DNA of 64,000 nt from Chamaecyparis obtusa (taxonomy: Eukaryota; Streptophyta; Pinopsida; Cupressales; Cupressaceae): the NCBI GenBank assembly GCA_027943335.1, contig BSBK01002085.1, positions 2,026,001 to 2,090,000 of the forward strand. The letters run 5' to 3'. The number at the start of each line of letters is the position of its first letter. The first letter of the stretch is position 1. Below the pieces are notes generated by a model. The model was not told where the DNA came from and did no database searches. It saw nothing but the letters and a program-made list of their open reading frames with translations. Positions 31,204 through 43,298 of this stretch are shown here, piece after piece. The translations under genes and the position numbers were made by a program.

Positions 31204-33895
31204 TGCCTCCTAAGAGAAACTCAGTTGCTAGAGAAATGGTGGAGATGAAGGAAAGAAATGCTAGAGGGTTGAGGGAAATGAGAGAGTTCTAATGAGGCCT
31301 TCTAGATAGGCTTGTTGTAGTAGATACAAACCAAAGGAGAGGTGTGGTCGAGGGTGATGTAAGTGACCAAGAGGGAGAGGAAGAAGAACAAGGAGAAGAA
31401 GAGACTCCCTAAGAAGGGTACCAAGAGGAGTTGGACCCTAAGGATTTAAGAATGGCAAGGCTATTTAAGGAAGTGAAGTGATATAGTTACAAGATCAAAT
31501 TAGATTTACCCATGTATGGGGGCAATCTAGACAGTGAAGAAGTGTTGGATTGGATAGGGGCACTGGATAATTACTTTGAATATGAGGAGGTACCCGAGGA
31601 ACAAATGGTGAAATTGGCCAAAACCAAATTAAAGGGCCATGATTTGTTATGGTGGGACTATTTCAAGGATAAGAGAAGAAAGAAGGGAAAGTCAAAGATT
31701 GTTTCTTGGGATAGGATGGTTGATAAGACCAAAGGCAAGTTCTTGCCTAGTGACCATGCCATCCAAGTGTATAGAAAACTTCAAAATCTCAAGCAAATGG
31801 AGATGGATGTCAAATCATCTACTGAGGAATTCTACAAGTTAAGCATCAAGACAAGTCACATGGAGGATGATGTAGAGAAGGTCACCAAATACATGAGTGG
31901 ATTAAGGTACAATCTCCAAGATGAGTTAAGTTTGATAACTCTGCCAACGATGGAGGAATGTTGAGGACAAACTAAAAAGAATGCAAGAAAAGTAATGTAG
32001 GGGTCGAGGAAGAGATTTCATAGGTAGAGGAACATTTATTGGTAGAGGGTAAACCCCAGAACCTCAAGGAGAAACAAGTAACAATCAAGAATAAAAGGTA
32101 GATCAAAGAGGTGGATTTAGAGGGAGAAGACCCAATAGTAGAGGTAGATTTGGAGGTCATAGAAGAGGTTCTAGTGCTTTTATAGCAAGATGCTACAAGT
32201 GTAACAAGATTGGCCATTTAACATGACAATGTATAGAGAGTCAACCTATCACTTCATCTAATGGGGAGAGGAGAAATCATTTTTCTCAAGCAAATGACAA
32301 TGAGAGTGTAAAATCTCCATAAAATAATGTTGGAGCAAAGGTTGGTGAAACACTCATGATAAGGAGGACTTTGATCAAGATACCAGTAGAGAAGGAACCA
32401 CCATAGAGGAAATCTCTCTTCAGAACAACATTTAAGTTCCTAAGTAAGTGTCGCAAGGTGGTTATTGATTTAGGCAACATAGATAATTTTGTGTTTGTAG
32501 AGATGGTAGAAAAATTCAAATTGAAAAGGATCCCTCACACCACTCCCAATAATGTTTCCTAGCTTAATAAGGGTCAATAAGTAGTTGTCAATGAATAAGT
32601 TTGGGTTGATTTCCATATAGGAGGCTATAAATACAAAGTTCTATGTAATATAAAACCAATGGATGTGTGTCATTTTTTATTGGGAAGGCCTTGGAAGTAT
32701 TATAGGAAGTCATTCCATGATGGTAGGAAGAACACTTACACCATAGACAAGGATGGGGTTTCTTACACCTTCACACAATTGAAGGGAGAAGGACTAGATT
32801 CACAAATAGGGCCTAGTGTGATGTTGGTTGATGAGAAGTAGCACCTAAGGACTATGGAGGAGAATATAGGAATTGCAGTCATTATAAAGCCTTAGTCTGT
32901 CATAGTAGCAGAAAAGAAAGAGCAAGAGTTACCTTTAGAGGTGAAGAAATTATTGAAGGCATATGAGGAGATTATGGTAGATGAAATTCCTAATGAATTT
33001 CCACCAATAAGAGACATTAGCCGCATGATTGACTTCATTCTAGGGGCTAGTTTTAACAATAAGGTTTCTTACAAAATGACTCCCCAACAAAATGAATAAA
33101 TAAAGAGACAAGTGTAAGAACTCCTTTACAAGGGACCAATTAGGGAGAGTTTGAGTCTATGTGTTGCACCTACAATCCTAGAACCCAATAAAGGAGGATA
33201 CTATAGGATGTGTACTGACTCAAGAGCCATCAACAAGATCACTATAAGGTATAATTTCCCTATTCTAAGAATTAAATATTTAATAGATTGTTTGGGGGTG
33301 CCTGTTACTTTTCTAAGACTGATCTTAAGAGTGGCTACCATCATATCAAAATTAGACCTGGTAATGAATGGAAGGTATCCTTTAAGACAAATCAAGGTTT
33401 ATATGAGTGTCTTTTAATTTTGTTTGGCCTATCTAATGCTCCTAGTACTTTCATGTGCTTAATGACCGAGGTGCTCAAATCCTTCATTGGTGAGTTTATT
33501 TTTGCATACCTTGATGATATTCTTATGTTTAGTAAGACTAAAGAGGAATATTTGAAGCATTTATATATGGTTTTAAGGAGGTTACATGATGAAAACTTAA
33601 TGATAATCCTGAAGAAGTGTGAATTCCAAAAAACAAAATTAGTTTACCTTAGTTTTGTGGTTACTAATGGAACTCTAAAGATGGATCCTAGCAAGGTTGA
33701 GGCTATTCTCAGTTGGCCTACTCCTAGATCACTAGAAGAGGTAAGGATTTTTCATGTATTAGCAAGTTTTTACAAAAAAAATATAAAAGGTTTCAGCCAT
33801 GTGTGTTCTCTAATGACTGATACAATCAAGGGTAAAAATAGGAAAAAAATTGAGTGGTCTAATGAGGGTAAAAGAGTTTTGAATACTTGAAAAGG
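31204..33895 (+). pseudogene. Ty3/gypsy gag-pol, decayed and truncated within RT
   Basis: ATG at 31204 begins 'MPPKRNSV', and after stops the retrotransposon gag core is open from 31512 to 31964 ('DYFKDKRRKKGKSKI', 'VSWDRMVDKTKGKF'). A CCHC-like 'CYKCNKIGHLT' follows at about 32190 and the knuckle is hit by TGA. The protease segment near 32461 reads VIDLG where D-S/T-G is expected. RT begins near 33150 ('YYRMCTDSRAINKIT'), changes frame at about 33288, then continues 'YFSKTDLKSGYHHIKI' with YLDD at about 33510. Coding stops at 33890; connection, RNase H and integrase are missing. Numerous stops make it dead. The gag and RT look chromovirus-like, but no chromodomain remains to prove it. Confidence 0.88.
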
Positions 33896-33916
33896 AGAGT
33901 GGTGAAGCATTCTATA

Positions 33917-34690
33917 TGTTAAACAAGACAAATAACTGAAAGGGGGGGGGGGGGGGTGAATTAGTTATTCACAAATACTTTATTTAACTTTTACTAAACT
34001 ATTAATTACTTAAACCAATTAGAAACTTATAACAGATATAAACACGAAAGCACAAAAACATCAATACAATGAATATCAAAAACTTACATGGAAACCCAAG
34101 CCAGGAAAAACCATGGAGAAGATAACTCTCATGAAATGAACACCAATTGAGGTGATACCATTTTGGTTCTGAAATCAATACATTGCAAAACTCTAAGACT
34201 ATGCCAAGGTCTCTGCTCAAGTTTTGCAACTAGCTTGGCCAACGAACGAGATTCAATCCTCAAGAGGATTGATTTCCCATGCACTTCTGGTTCTACCTGA
34301 ACAAGGTGGGTGGCCTTTGACAATTTAAGTAGATTAAATATTCTCTATATTCGATCTATAATTCTATTTTAGAATGGCATGAAAGGTCTAAAATATATTA
34401 TTTAATCTTCTAGCCCTACCCTTGTCTTCTTCTTCTATCTGTACAACTGGAAATAAAATGTAAAATTTCTTGATTGGTATTAAAGTGAAATTTAATCAAT
34501 GCCTTATCTTGGGCCACAAAGTCAAAATGATTTCTTTCTCATCCAATGTTTATAAACTCTAACTACTTAGCATTGTTACCCCCATTTATGCCTTGTAGAA
34601 ATATGAAAGTATATTGTTTATGCCTTGCATAAATATGCAAGGATGTTAATCATAGAATCGTACTTGTTGATATGATCTTGCCCCCCTCTG
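33917..34690 (-). repeat. probable copia-type LTR remnant with G15 tract
   Basis: Begins TGTTAAACAAGAC and contains a run of 15 G (33942-33956) followed by TGAATTAGTTATTCAC, then 'acttacatggaaacccaagc' and 'aaaaaccatgg'. This arrangement (G-run, GTGAATNAGNN, TGGAAACCC, AACCACGG) parallels the copia-1 LTR at 3280-3450, in the same orientation. 'gcccccctctg' near 34680-34690 could be a polypurine tract on the minus strand. No second LTR or duplication was found. Confidence 0.35.
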
Positions 34691-35343
34691 AATCATTGTG
34701 TTCTTTCAATAGGATTTAAATATTTCTTGAAAATACCTATTAATATAATACACAAAGGCATTAATGTGTAATGATAAATCAGATATATCCTTGATACTTT
34801 GATTCATATGATTTAGAAGAGCGGACCCTGGAGATGATGCTAATGATATTCATATTTAAATCAATAAATAGTTGACAACATCTTTTGAACAAAATATTAT
34901 GTACATCTCTTTTAGTATCCCTATAAAAATATAAGACATTATTCTATGTAAGATATATTACAAATTGATGATGGCTCTACCCTTTCTTTTAGTTTTGATT
35001 TTATTTTATAACATTAAGAGAGTTTTCAAACCGCTACAACTTTTGGTTACAAAATTATTTAACGGGCCACTGACTCGATCACTTTTTCCCACTATCCACC
35101 ATCTACGAAATTACAAGGAGAGAGAAGAAAGGCCAATCCTGATCTCAAATCTCATGGCCGACGCACCCCACCACTTTTACATTAGCAGATGATTCCATCC
35201 ATCCACTACTTACTCCTCTTTCTCAGGGGGGGCACCCAACTATTCATCGGCTCGCCCATCAACAACTAGAGCTCATCAAGATAGGTTTCCCACTTGCTAA
35301 CTATTGCAATGAATTGATAAAAAATTTAGATCATATGATTTCG
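34691..35343. other. noncoding; nothing recognised
   Basis: AT-rich, with a short open frame at 34965-35192 of no recognisable similarity. Confidence 0.4.
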
Positions 35344-35385
35344 CCCTACTATTCTATGGGAACCTAACTCCATAGAATAGTAGGG
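35344..35385. repeat. perfect 16-bp inverted repeat with 10-nt loop
   Basis: CCCTACTATTCTATGG at 35344-35359 pairs perfectly with CCATAGAATAGTAGGG at 35370-35385. It stands alone; no transposase gene or longer terminal repeat is seen beside it. Confidence 0.85.
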
Positions 35386-37029
35386 ACCCTGTGTGTGGGG
35401 ATGGAACTATAGTTTCCCACTTGATACCCTTATAATAGTAAGGTTGAGGTGGGATAAGTTAATGAGAATTTAAAACTCTTTAACTATTCCCTTCAAAATA
35501 ATCCCGAAAGCCCTTAATATGCACATCTCGTGAAAAATTCTATCACAAAATAATATCGTTCACAAAAATATCCCCTCCTCATGTGAAAGTTTTCTTAAAG
35601 GCTTTAATTTCTCAAACACATATTTTCTTGGTTACTTTACCATTTTCATTGTGACAAAAATAAATCATTTTATTTCTAGCAAAAGATTTATCAGAGCCTT
35701 TCATGAATTTATTTAGAAATATTTCCCTCTTTCCCTTTCACTTTAATTCTCCAAAAATATTCACTTTGGGGATAAAAAACTTCATATGACACTTCAAATT
35801 TTCAAGAAGTTAATTTTATTTGTAAATTTCACTCAAGCCTCCTATTCATGTTCCTCGATGATACTTATCTTGGTATTATTTTACAATAATTTGCATTATC
35901 TACACCTACAAAATATTCCCACTTGTGTCAAAATATTTTAATCCAAAAATCATTTTTGACCTTCATTTTAACAACATTCACCTTTGTTTGCAAAATATTC
36001 ACCCTCATTTATCATTCTTCATCATCCATAAATGAAGGATATTGAAAGTTATCCTATTTGTTATATTTTTATTTTTCACAATCTCATTTTAGGGATTTAA
36101 TATTCCACACTCTATACCAAATTATTTTACCGAGATAGGTTTGCATATCATTATGAAATATTTTATCAAATATTTCACTTGAGCTCTCATATTTTGATTA
36201 TTTTCCCTCATTGATCCCTTGTTAAGTTATTTCACCTATTGAGTGAAAATATTCCATTAGTACTACTTTTATTCATTGAAAATGTGTCATTGTACCCTAA
36301 CATATAGTTTTCTACCATTGTAAAACCAACCACTTTGAATAACATCTCTTCTTCACCATTTAGATGCCATATTCAGAGGAGAAATGAATGATCTTGTTGT
36401 CATAAATATACCAGAGAATTTTCTCTCATTGTGATGGTCATCACATATTGTAAACTTCCTAGGCATTGGCTTTTCATCTTTTGTGAGATGACAATATTTT
36501 TATTTTCTTTCATTACAATTTTGTAGCTTACATGGTAGGGACTCAGTAAATATTGATATTAGCAACAAAAACTCCATATTTCTTTTTGTGGCTTAGACTT
36601 TCAAAACTTGGATGTACATAATCACCACCTCCAGAAACTACTTGATAAATTACTACCCTCTTATTACTATTTATAGGTTTCCATTTTTGCACAGGAAGCT
36701 TGGATGTTTGGCAAAAAAATATTTTCTTGAAAGTTTCTAAAGATTTTTCATCAAATTCATCCCTAGTTGGAGGAAAACCATGAATTGAATTCACATGAAG
36801 GTTTCTAAAGCCTTTTTAACAAATTGTGATATCGCAATGTCAGTATGTTGACCTTATTTTGTAGTTGAGAAATGGCAATATGATCTCTATATCGCAAGAG
36901 TTATTTCAAAGCTCACATTTCGGTGCTAGATTTCACATTTGTTGTAATGTACCAATCAGATTTGGCACTTAATATGTAATGATAATTGACTCAAGTTTCC
37001 CATTTGAAAAAAAACACTTGGCACTTAGC
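35386..37029. other. AT-rich noncoding; one unassigned minus-strand ORF at 36543-36794
   Basis: The 83-codon frame at 36543-36794 contains 'KKIFFCQTSKLPVQKWKP' and 'YQVVSGGGDYVHPSF' but I recognise no family. Base composition is like the flanks, so it may be a decayed retroelement piece or chance. Confidence 0.3.
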
Positions 37030-37790
37030 ACTTGGTGCTCCTCACTCTGAACTTCGTAGACCATAATTTTCACTCTGCATGTTGCACTTCTTACTCTAGA
37101 TGCACTCCGCACACCACACATCTATACTTTGCACGTCGTACTCACTCTGCACACTACACATTGCACACCGCATGCACTTCACACTTTGCACTATATACAC
37201 TACACAACTGTACTTCACACACCACACATAAAATAACCACACACTCCACTTTTCATTTGGCACGCCACATTCTACACACACTTCACAATCCACACACTGC
37301 ACACCATACGACTACACCCTGCATGACACACTATGCATGTCACACACCCCACCTTCAACACTTTGCACACTGTAGTCTAGACTCCACACACAGCACACCA
37401 CATAACTACACTTTGCATGCCACACATTATATGTCGCACACCATACTCCACACTCTATGTACACTTTGCACTCCATACATTGCACACCGCACAACTACAC
37501 TCTACATGTTGCACACCACACACCACACAAGTGCAATCCACATGCTCACTTTCACTCCGAATAGTGCACATTACACAATTGGACTCTACATGCTATACAC
37601 TACACATTGCATGTTCGTACACCACACTCTACACATTGCTCTTTGAACTCCACACTTAGCACAACACACACCGCACACTACACGAATACACTATGCACTA
37701 CATCATATGACTAGACTTTGCATGTCGCATACTACAAAACCACACACCACACTCTACATGCACTCTACATTCAACACCCTTCAAGACTCA
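37030..37790 (+). repeat. low-complexity CA-rich degenerate repeat
   Basis: Monotonous text of ACACYRCAC and CACTYTGCA words with CACACTACAC phrases, almost free of G except in 'TTGCAC/TGCAC'. It creates a 204-codon plus-strand frame (37032-37646) of His, Thr, Cys and Tyr that is an artefact of composition. Confidence 0.75.
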
Positions 37791-37794
37791 CCCT

Positions 37795-38010
37795 TCGACA
37801 CACTTCCACCATACCAATTGTACACTATCATTGTACTAGTCAACACACTTCCATTGTACTGGTAGTACACTACCACTATACCAGTCAACACACTATCACT
37901 ATACTAGTCAACATATTTCCAATGTACCATTCAACACACTCCCAACATACCATTAAACACACTACCACTATACCAATCAACACACTTCCACCATACCACA
38001 CTCAATCCTC
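37795..38010 (+). repeat. tandem repeat of ~25 bp, about 8 copies
   Basis: Units close to 'TCAACACACTACCACTATAC' plus CA recur from 37795 to 38005 ('gtcaacacacttcc', 'gtcaacacactatc', 'ttcaacacactccc', 'atcaacacacttcc'). Confidence 0.75.
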
Positions 38011-38575
38011 ACATGTAATACTACACATGTACAGACTCAAATCATAGAGATTATCTATTTTTATATCTTTTATTAAATATTATAGATTTCATGTGCAAGA
38101 AATGAACATACTCTAGTGATGGACTGAATCGCCAAGAACTAAATATTTGTATTGTTAGATTATGAAGATATTTCACAAATTATGTCAAAGTTATCTTCAA
38201 ATGAAGACTTCACAAACTTGTCTATAAAGTACAAAGTGAAATATCTAAAATGGTATCTCCAACAACAAACTGGGGTGAGGAACAACTCCTTCCGAAACTA
38301 CAAATACAAAATAGGGATGGGCTTACACCTCTAAAACTATAAACAATGTTGAACTCCAACTAGAATTCATAAATACATAAGAAACATAAACTCCACTATG
38401 ATTCCCTACAATGCAAACTACGACCTTTCAAAGAGCTTCAGGAGGTTTCCCAAAGGGTTACAAGTAGGCTAACATGATTTATTAATTACTTTTTATTTTA
38501 TAATTAAATTGATTAATGAAAGGGTCTATAATATATTATTTAAATTGGGGACCACTTAATCAATTAACTTAATTA
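38011..38575. other. noncoding, possibly 3' end/LTR of the gypsy fragment at 38576
   Basis: No coding similarity. It follows the gypsy integrase stop on the minus strand, where a polypurine tract and 3' LTR would be expected, but no clear tract or border was found. Confidence 0.3.
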
Positions 38576-39305
38576 TCATTTAAATATTTTGGGGATATTA
38601 AAGTCCTCCCTGTCCAAGAATTGGTTGCCCTCAAGAAATTGCAAACTCAGATGCTCCAAGATTTGTTCATTCTCCCACATGACATCTTCAATGGGTAGAT
38701 CCTTCCAACAAACTAGGTACTCCTTGATGGTGTGTGACCTCAAATTCATCTCTTTGACGGTGATGATTTCTACAAGATCAAATGCAAATTTTCCCTCCTC
38801 ATCAATAGTTGGAAATTCCTTGGAAACTGTGACATGTTGATCGACTTCCTTTTTGAGGTATGAAACATGAAAGACATTGTGAATCTGACTTCCTTCTGGA
38901 AGCTCCAACTTGTTGGAAATTTCTCCCACTCTTTGTACCACTCTATATGGTCCATAGAAGTGAGGCTTCAACTTCTCTGCACCACTTATCTTCAAGGAAG
39001 ATTGTCTATACAATTATAATTGGGGGTAGAATAGATCTCTTGCTTCAAAACCTTGCACAATCATGTGCCTATCGGCATACATCTTCTATTGATTTTGAGC
39101 TAGTTGTAGGTTATCCTTGAGAGACCAAAGGATATCTAAACTCTCCTACAACCAATCCTTGGCCCTCAGTGTGCAAATTTCACCTAATGCTAGATCCATG
39201 AGTGAAGAATCCTCATATCTATATAGAGATTTGAAGTGTGACATACCTATTGACATGTGGTAGGTAGTGTTGTAGCAATTCTCTCCCAAAATAAGCCATC
39301 AAATC
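38576..39305 (-). pseudogene. Tekay-like chromovirus integrase C-terminus with chromodomain
   Basis: One minus-strand frame, broken by a few stops, starts inside integrase ('CYNTTYHMSIGMSHFKS', 'MYADRHMIVQGFEARDLF'). It continues through the conserved 'LKISGAEKLKPHFYGPYR' block and 'IHNVFHVSYLKK', and ends in a chromodomain ('KEYLVCWKDLPIEDVMW'). This arrangement is that of plant chromoviruses of the Tekay/Del type, where the chromodomain guides integration into heterochromatin. The open part is 38576-39013; a TAG just upstream interrupts it. RT, RNase H and the catalytic integrase core are missing, so the piece is a 3' fragment. Its left boundary runs into noncoding DNA and its right boundary into the 400-bp repeat block. 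Confidence 0.85.
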
Positions 39306-39337
39306 CACACTTTCTACTACACTAATCTGATATAAAT

Positions 39338-40430
39338 AATGTCATGTATAGAGTCATCAGGACCCCATTGAATCCAATCATCAAACACCTCGATGCCCAG
39401 ATCCCAAGCTATCATTCCATCATGCCAATTAATCACTTCCAAAAAATGATGGTAACAAATCTCAAAGCTCATCTGCAACTTATTCTTCCCATGTAGATGT
39501 CACTCTTTTTGAAAAAGCAATGATCATGTGTGCCTTATACTCTAAAAAAGTAATAATTTCATACTCAATTAGTTGTAGCACTCACTCATGCAAAGGAATA
39601 TTGGTAGGATCCATGCATCCATGTAGCAAATTGAGGCACAGGGATTAGTATCAATATTCAATGAAAGCTTGATGTCGCATCATGACCATGAATGCCACCT
39701 ACATATCTTTGACAAGATTTTTATACTCCACTCTAATATAAACATTATCATGTCTAGAGTCATCAAAAAATCCCACTAAAGTGATTCATCAAATATATCA
39801 ATGTTCGAATCCCCTACTGTCATACTATTATGCCAATAAATTGCTTTCCAAAAATGATAGTCTGGAATCTCAAAGCTCAATTGCAACTTTTTCTTCCCAT
39901 GTAGATGCCACTCTTTTTGAAAAGAAATGATCATGTGTGCCTCATGCTCTATAAAAGGAAGAATTTTATACTTCAACAATTGTAACACTCACTCATGCTA
40001 AATAATATTGGTAGGATCCATGCCTCCATGTAGCTGATTGAGGCATGGCACCAATATCCATATCCAATGAAAGCTTGATGCCACATCATGATCATGAATT
40101 CCACCTATATATCTATAAATTTTGCTGCTCCACACTAATATAAACATTGTCATGTCTAGATTCATCAAGATCCCATTGTAGCTAGTCATCAAACACATTA
40201 CTGTATAGATAACCTGCTATCATTCTATTATGCCAATCAATCGTTCTCCAAAAATAATGGTTTGGAATCTCAAAAGTTCATTTGCAACTTGTTCTTCTCA
40301 TGTATATTTCACTCTTCTTGAAAAGTGATGATCATGTATGCCACATGTTCTACAAAAGGAAGAACTTCATACTTAACCAATTGTAGACTTGGACCATGAA
40401 AAAGATCATTGGCAAAGTCAACGTCTCCAT
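39338..40430 (-). repeat. tandem unit of about 400 bp, nearly three copies
   Basis: Starts of equivalent words at 39338, 39738 and 40137 ('ATATAAACATTNTCATGTCTAG' in part), and the shared 'GAAAAGNAATGATCATGTGTG' phrase near 39510, 39920 and 40318, give a period of about 400 bp. On the minus strand each unit reads a related peptide (for example 'EWHLHGKKKLQLSFEIPDYH' and 'WHNSMTVGD') with stops. The third copy merges into the PDS5-like ORF. I do not recognise the unit's protein. Confidence 0.75.
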
Positions 40431-41100
40431 TCAGTTGATCGATTAATATTGACTTGGGAAGCTCCATGCAAGAAACCTCTTCAGTATTTTGGTTTTCATA
40501 TAGGCTTTGGTGTTCTCCACTTGTAGGTATAGTAGTATATTTTAGTAGATCCTTGTGTGGTTGAAGTGACCCTATGATAATGTCTTCATCCTCCTCATGT
40601 AGTGGATCACTCTTATTATAGTCACTAACTTTCTCACACTTGTGCAAATGAGACTTTAGTTTTTCTTCACAATGCTTGAATATAGTATTTCCCAATATAC
40701 ATGGTGCAATAGAATGAATGCATTCTATATTAAAAATATCCCATAGTATAGATATGATAGGTTGGGATAGTACCTCTATCTCTTTGATACAGGAAATCAT
40801 AATTCTCTCCATAGAAACATAAAACTTATTATCATGGTACTCCTTGATTGTGACCAAGAAGTGATGAAACATATCATGGATCAAATCTTGCAATCCCAAA
40901 CCCAAAAGGAGGTTACTCACTTTGATTTTTGCACAGATCTCTAGTATTGTAAACCTCCTTGCAAAAGGATTGTTATTATTGTCATCAAGGATCTGAAAGA
41001 TATCAATTACTAAGTGCAATATCTCCTTCATGGTGTCATCATCATATGGTACTTGAGGGGTCAAGATCCTCAAAATCTTGCTCAAGCATGAAGTAGTTGA
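40309..41100 (-). pseudogene. intronless PDS5-like (sister-chromatid cohesion) fragment with unrelated tail
   Basis: An open minus-strand frame (258 codons, ending at 40309) begins 'SCLSKILRILTPQVPYDDD' followed by TMKEILHLVIDIFQ. It carries on with 'RRFTILEICAKIKVSNLL' and 'DLIHDMFHHFLVTIKEYH', then 'FKHCEEKLKSHL'. These blocks match in order a HEAT-repeat part of plant PDS5 proteins, which bind cohesin and regulate sister-chromatid cohesion in the nucleus. After about residue 150 the text is acidic and unfamiliar, then it enters the ~400-bp repeated unit. PDS5 genes have many introns and none is seen in the matching stretch, so a retrocopied or element-captured origin is likely. Only about a tenth of the ~800-1600-residue protein is present, so a functional PDS5 is excluded. 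Confidence 0.72.
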
Positions 41101-43288
41101 TGTTTGTGTTAAATGTGGTTAATCTAAACAACTACACTTAGATAGATCTTTACTCTAAATAATTAATGAAACTACCTAGAAATAATCTATTGCTTCCTAT
41201 ATGAAGTGAGTATGATTCTATGAATGATGCTCTTAGATGGAATTCACGAGAATTGGTGACTAGATAACTTCATAATAAAATATTCATGGTGAATTGAGAT
41301 GCAAGAATTTGAATCTAGTTATGAGGGACTCAAAAACTTATGAATCTAATGTCTATTCTAGCATGATATTATTCTATGAATTGAAAGCTACAAACTAACA
41401 TGCAAATATAGATTTTAAGATATTCAAATCAATAATACTAAGTATATAAGTCTAAGAGAAAATTAGCATAATGCATTTACTTAACAAAATTAGGATTCTT
41501 TGATTGAGCCAAGAAGTTGATTTATATAAAAATCCATAAATGAACGCGAGGTTGAGATTCATCCTGTTGAGTGGTTGAGATTCTTTTTCATTTTTAGTAA
41601 TTTCTCATGATTGGATGAGACTGAAAGAAAGATGGAAACTTCCATTTGTTCACTCTCTTTTTGAATTTTAAACTTTTACGTCCATGAGTTAAAGAGGTTG
41701 GTTTATTTAATTAAAAGAATTTGGAAGATCTTTTGATTAATGATTTGATTTTAAATAACCTTTTAAGCTCAATCAATTCATTTAATTGATTATTTGATTA
41801 TTTGATGATTGATTTAATTATGCAAGACAATTGATTTAGCTACTTACATAATTATGTCAAGCGTATTTGTTTGAATTAATTACTGAAATTAGGGGCACTT
41901 GGTTAGCTAGACCATTTTTAGGTGATTACATTTGCCCCTATTTGAATTGGTGTGCGAGCAACACATTGATTCAAAGAACTTTTAATATTGAACCATCAAA
42001 TAGCTTGATGTGGGTTGTTGAAACCATTCTTGATTGCAAGAGATCAATTCTGAACTTGATTGAATGAAATTTGACAGAGATTCTTAGTTATCAGTTCTAA
42101 AATTGATTGGACAAAGATTGATTGAAGATCCAAAATATATCCATTCTAAACTTGATTGAACAAGAACTAACCATACCGACTCTGAACTTGATTGAATGAA
42201 GACTAATAAAAAGATCAGGACATTGATTCTGAACTTGATTTAACAAGAACCAATCATACTGACTCCAAGCCTGATTGAATGAAGATCGCTAAAAAGATTA
42301 GGACATCGATATTGAACTTGATTGAATAAGAATCGATCATACCAACTCTGATCTTGATTGAACAAAAACTGATAAAATAGACCAAAATGTTCAACTTGAT
42401 GTGATGTGATGAAACTGAACACCTATCTAATTTGATGATGACAACTAACCAATTTGATGTGAAGCGATGAAATTGATTAATGTCAAAAAAATCTCTTAAA
42501 TCAATAGATTGATTTGAATGAATAACCATCTTGATAAAGTGTGATGAAATTGATTACCGTTAAGAGACTGCCTTTGAAGACACTATCAGATTGATGTGGT
42601 GCGATGAAATTGATATGTCCCTCGAGCTTTGATTGATTCAGATACCTACCCTGAGTAAATTGATGTGATGTGATGAAATCACTCGTGAAAAAAGATAGAA
42701 GAGTCTCAACTTGATGTGAGTCTTGATGAAGTTGAGATGACCATAGTGATGATGTTTTTCTTGAAAATGTAGTTTTGAACTCAGTTGATTTGATTGATGA
42801 CGTAGTATTCCTGCCCCCTCAGGATCAAAATTAAAATATGGAATGAAATACCATTGATGAAAAGCATTGATTTTGGAAGAGAAATTAATGTCAGATTGAT
42901 GTAATCAAATTACAAATGAGTGAGAATGAATTGTGAGCAAATTCAAGGATATTTGGAGTGATTTTGACCATGTTTTGACCTAGGTTTGACTTAGTTTGAC
43001 CAATTTTGACTTGAGTTGACTAGATTTTGAACAATATAGAAATTTCAAGATTTTGGTCTTGATGAAAAATCTAAGATTGAATGACCAATTTGATGAATAG
43101 ATGTCACGATGATAAACTTGATTTGACTAGCTGTCAACTGTGTTTGATCAAAATTTTGATTTGCGATTTTGAATATGGTGTCGATATTGGATTTTGATTT
43201 TGATCTTGAAAATGGATTCAAGATGCCAAAATTAGGTAAGGGTGCGAATTTTATGTCAATCAGAGCAATTTGAAAATTAGGTCAAAAG
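41101..43288. other. noncoding, probable LTR/3' region of the Tat-like element
   Basis: AT-rich with TTAATTAA/TTTAATTGATT-type words at 41700-41860 and a phrase 'GTGATTACATTTGCCCCT' near 41921 that is close to 'GTGTACATTTTTCCCCT' at 53930. The same order of elements near 52790-53950 and 57240-57900 suggests related LTR or leader copies, but borders were not found. Confidence 0.35.
42095..42380 (+). repeat. tandem repeat of 83 bp, about 3 copies
   Basis: The phrase 'GACTCTGAACTTGATTGAA' recurs at 42178, 42261 and 42344 with small changes, each unit also holding 'AAAAGATNAGGACATNGAT' and 'AAGAANCNATCATACC'. Within each unit TGAACTTGATTGAA appears twice, so an older ~42-bp unit is likely. 42390-42740 continues with 'TTGATGTGATGNNATGAAA' words. 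Confidence 0.7.
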
Positions 43289-43298
43289 TATAAAAGGG
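43289..43298 (+). promoter_or_regulatory. TATA box upstream of the antisense plant-mobile-domain ORF
   Basis: TATAAAAGGG, followed by 'GCCCAAGGGGTCATTTTC', lies about 700 bp upstream of the plus-strand PMD frame and is oriented toward it. It may be an LTR promoter or a dedicated promoter of the antisense gene. Confidence 0.45.

Noticed and set aside
37032..37646. 204-codon plus-strand ORF rich in His, Thr and Cys
   Set aside because: A by-product of G-poor CA-rich low-complexity sequence.
40309..41085. A functional PDS5 cohesin regulator gene
   Set aside because: Only a short part of the protein is present, without the remaining HEAT repeats, and it runs into an unrelated repeated unit.
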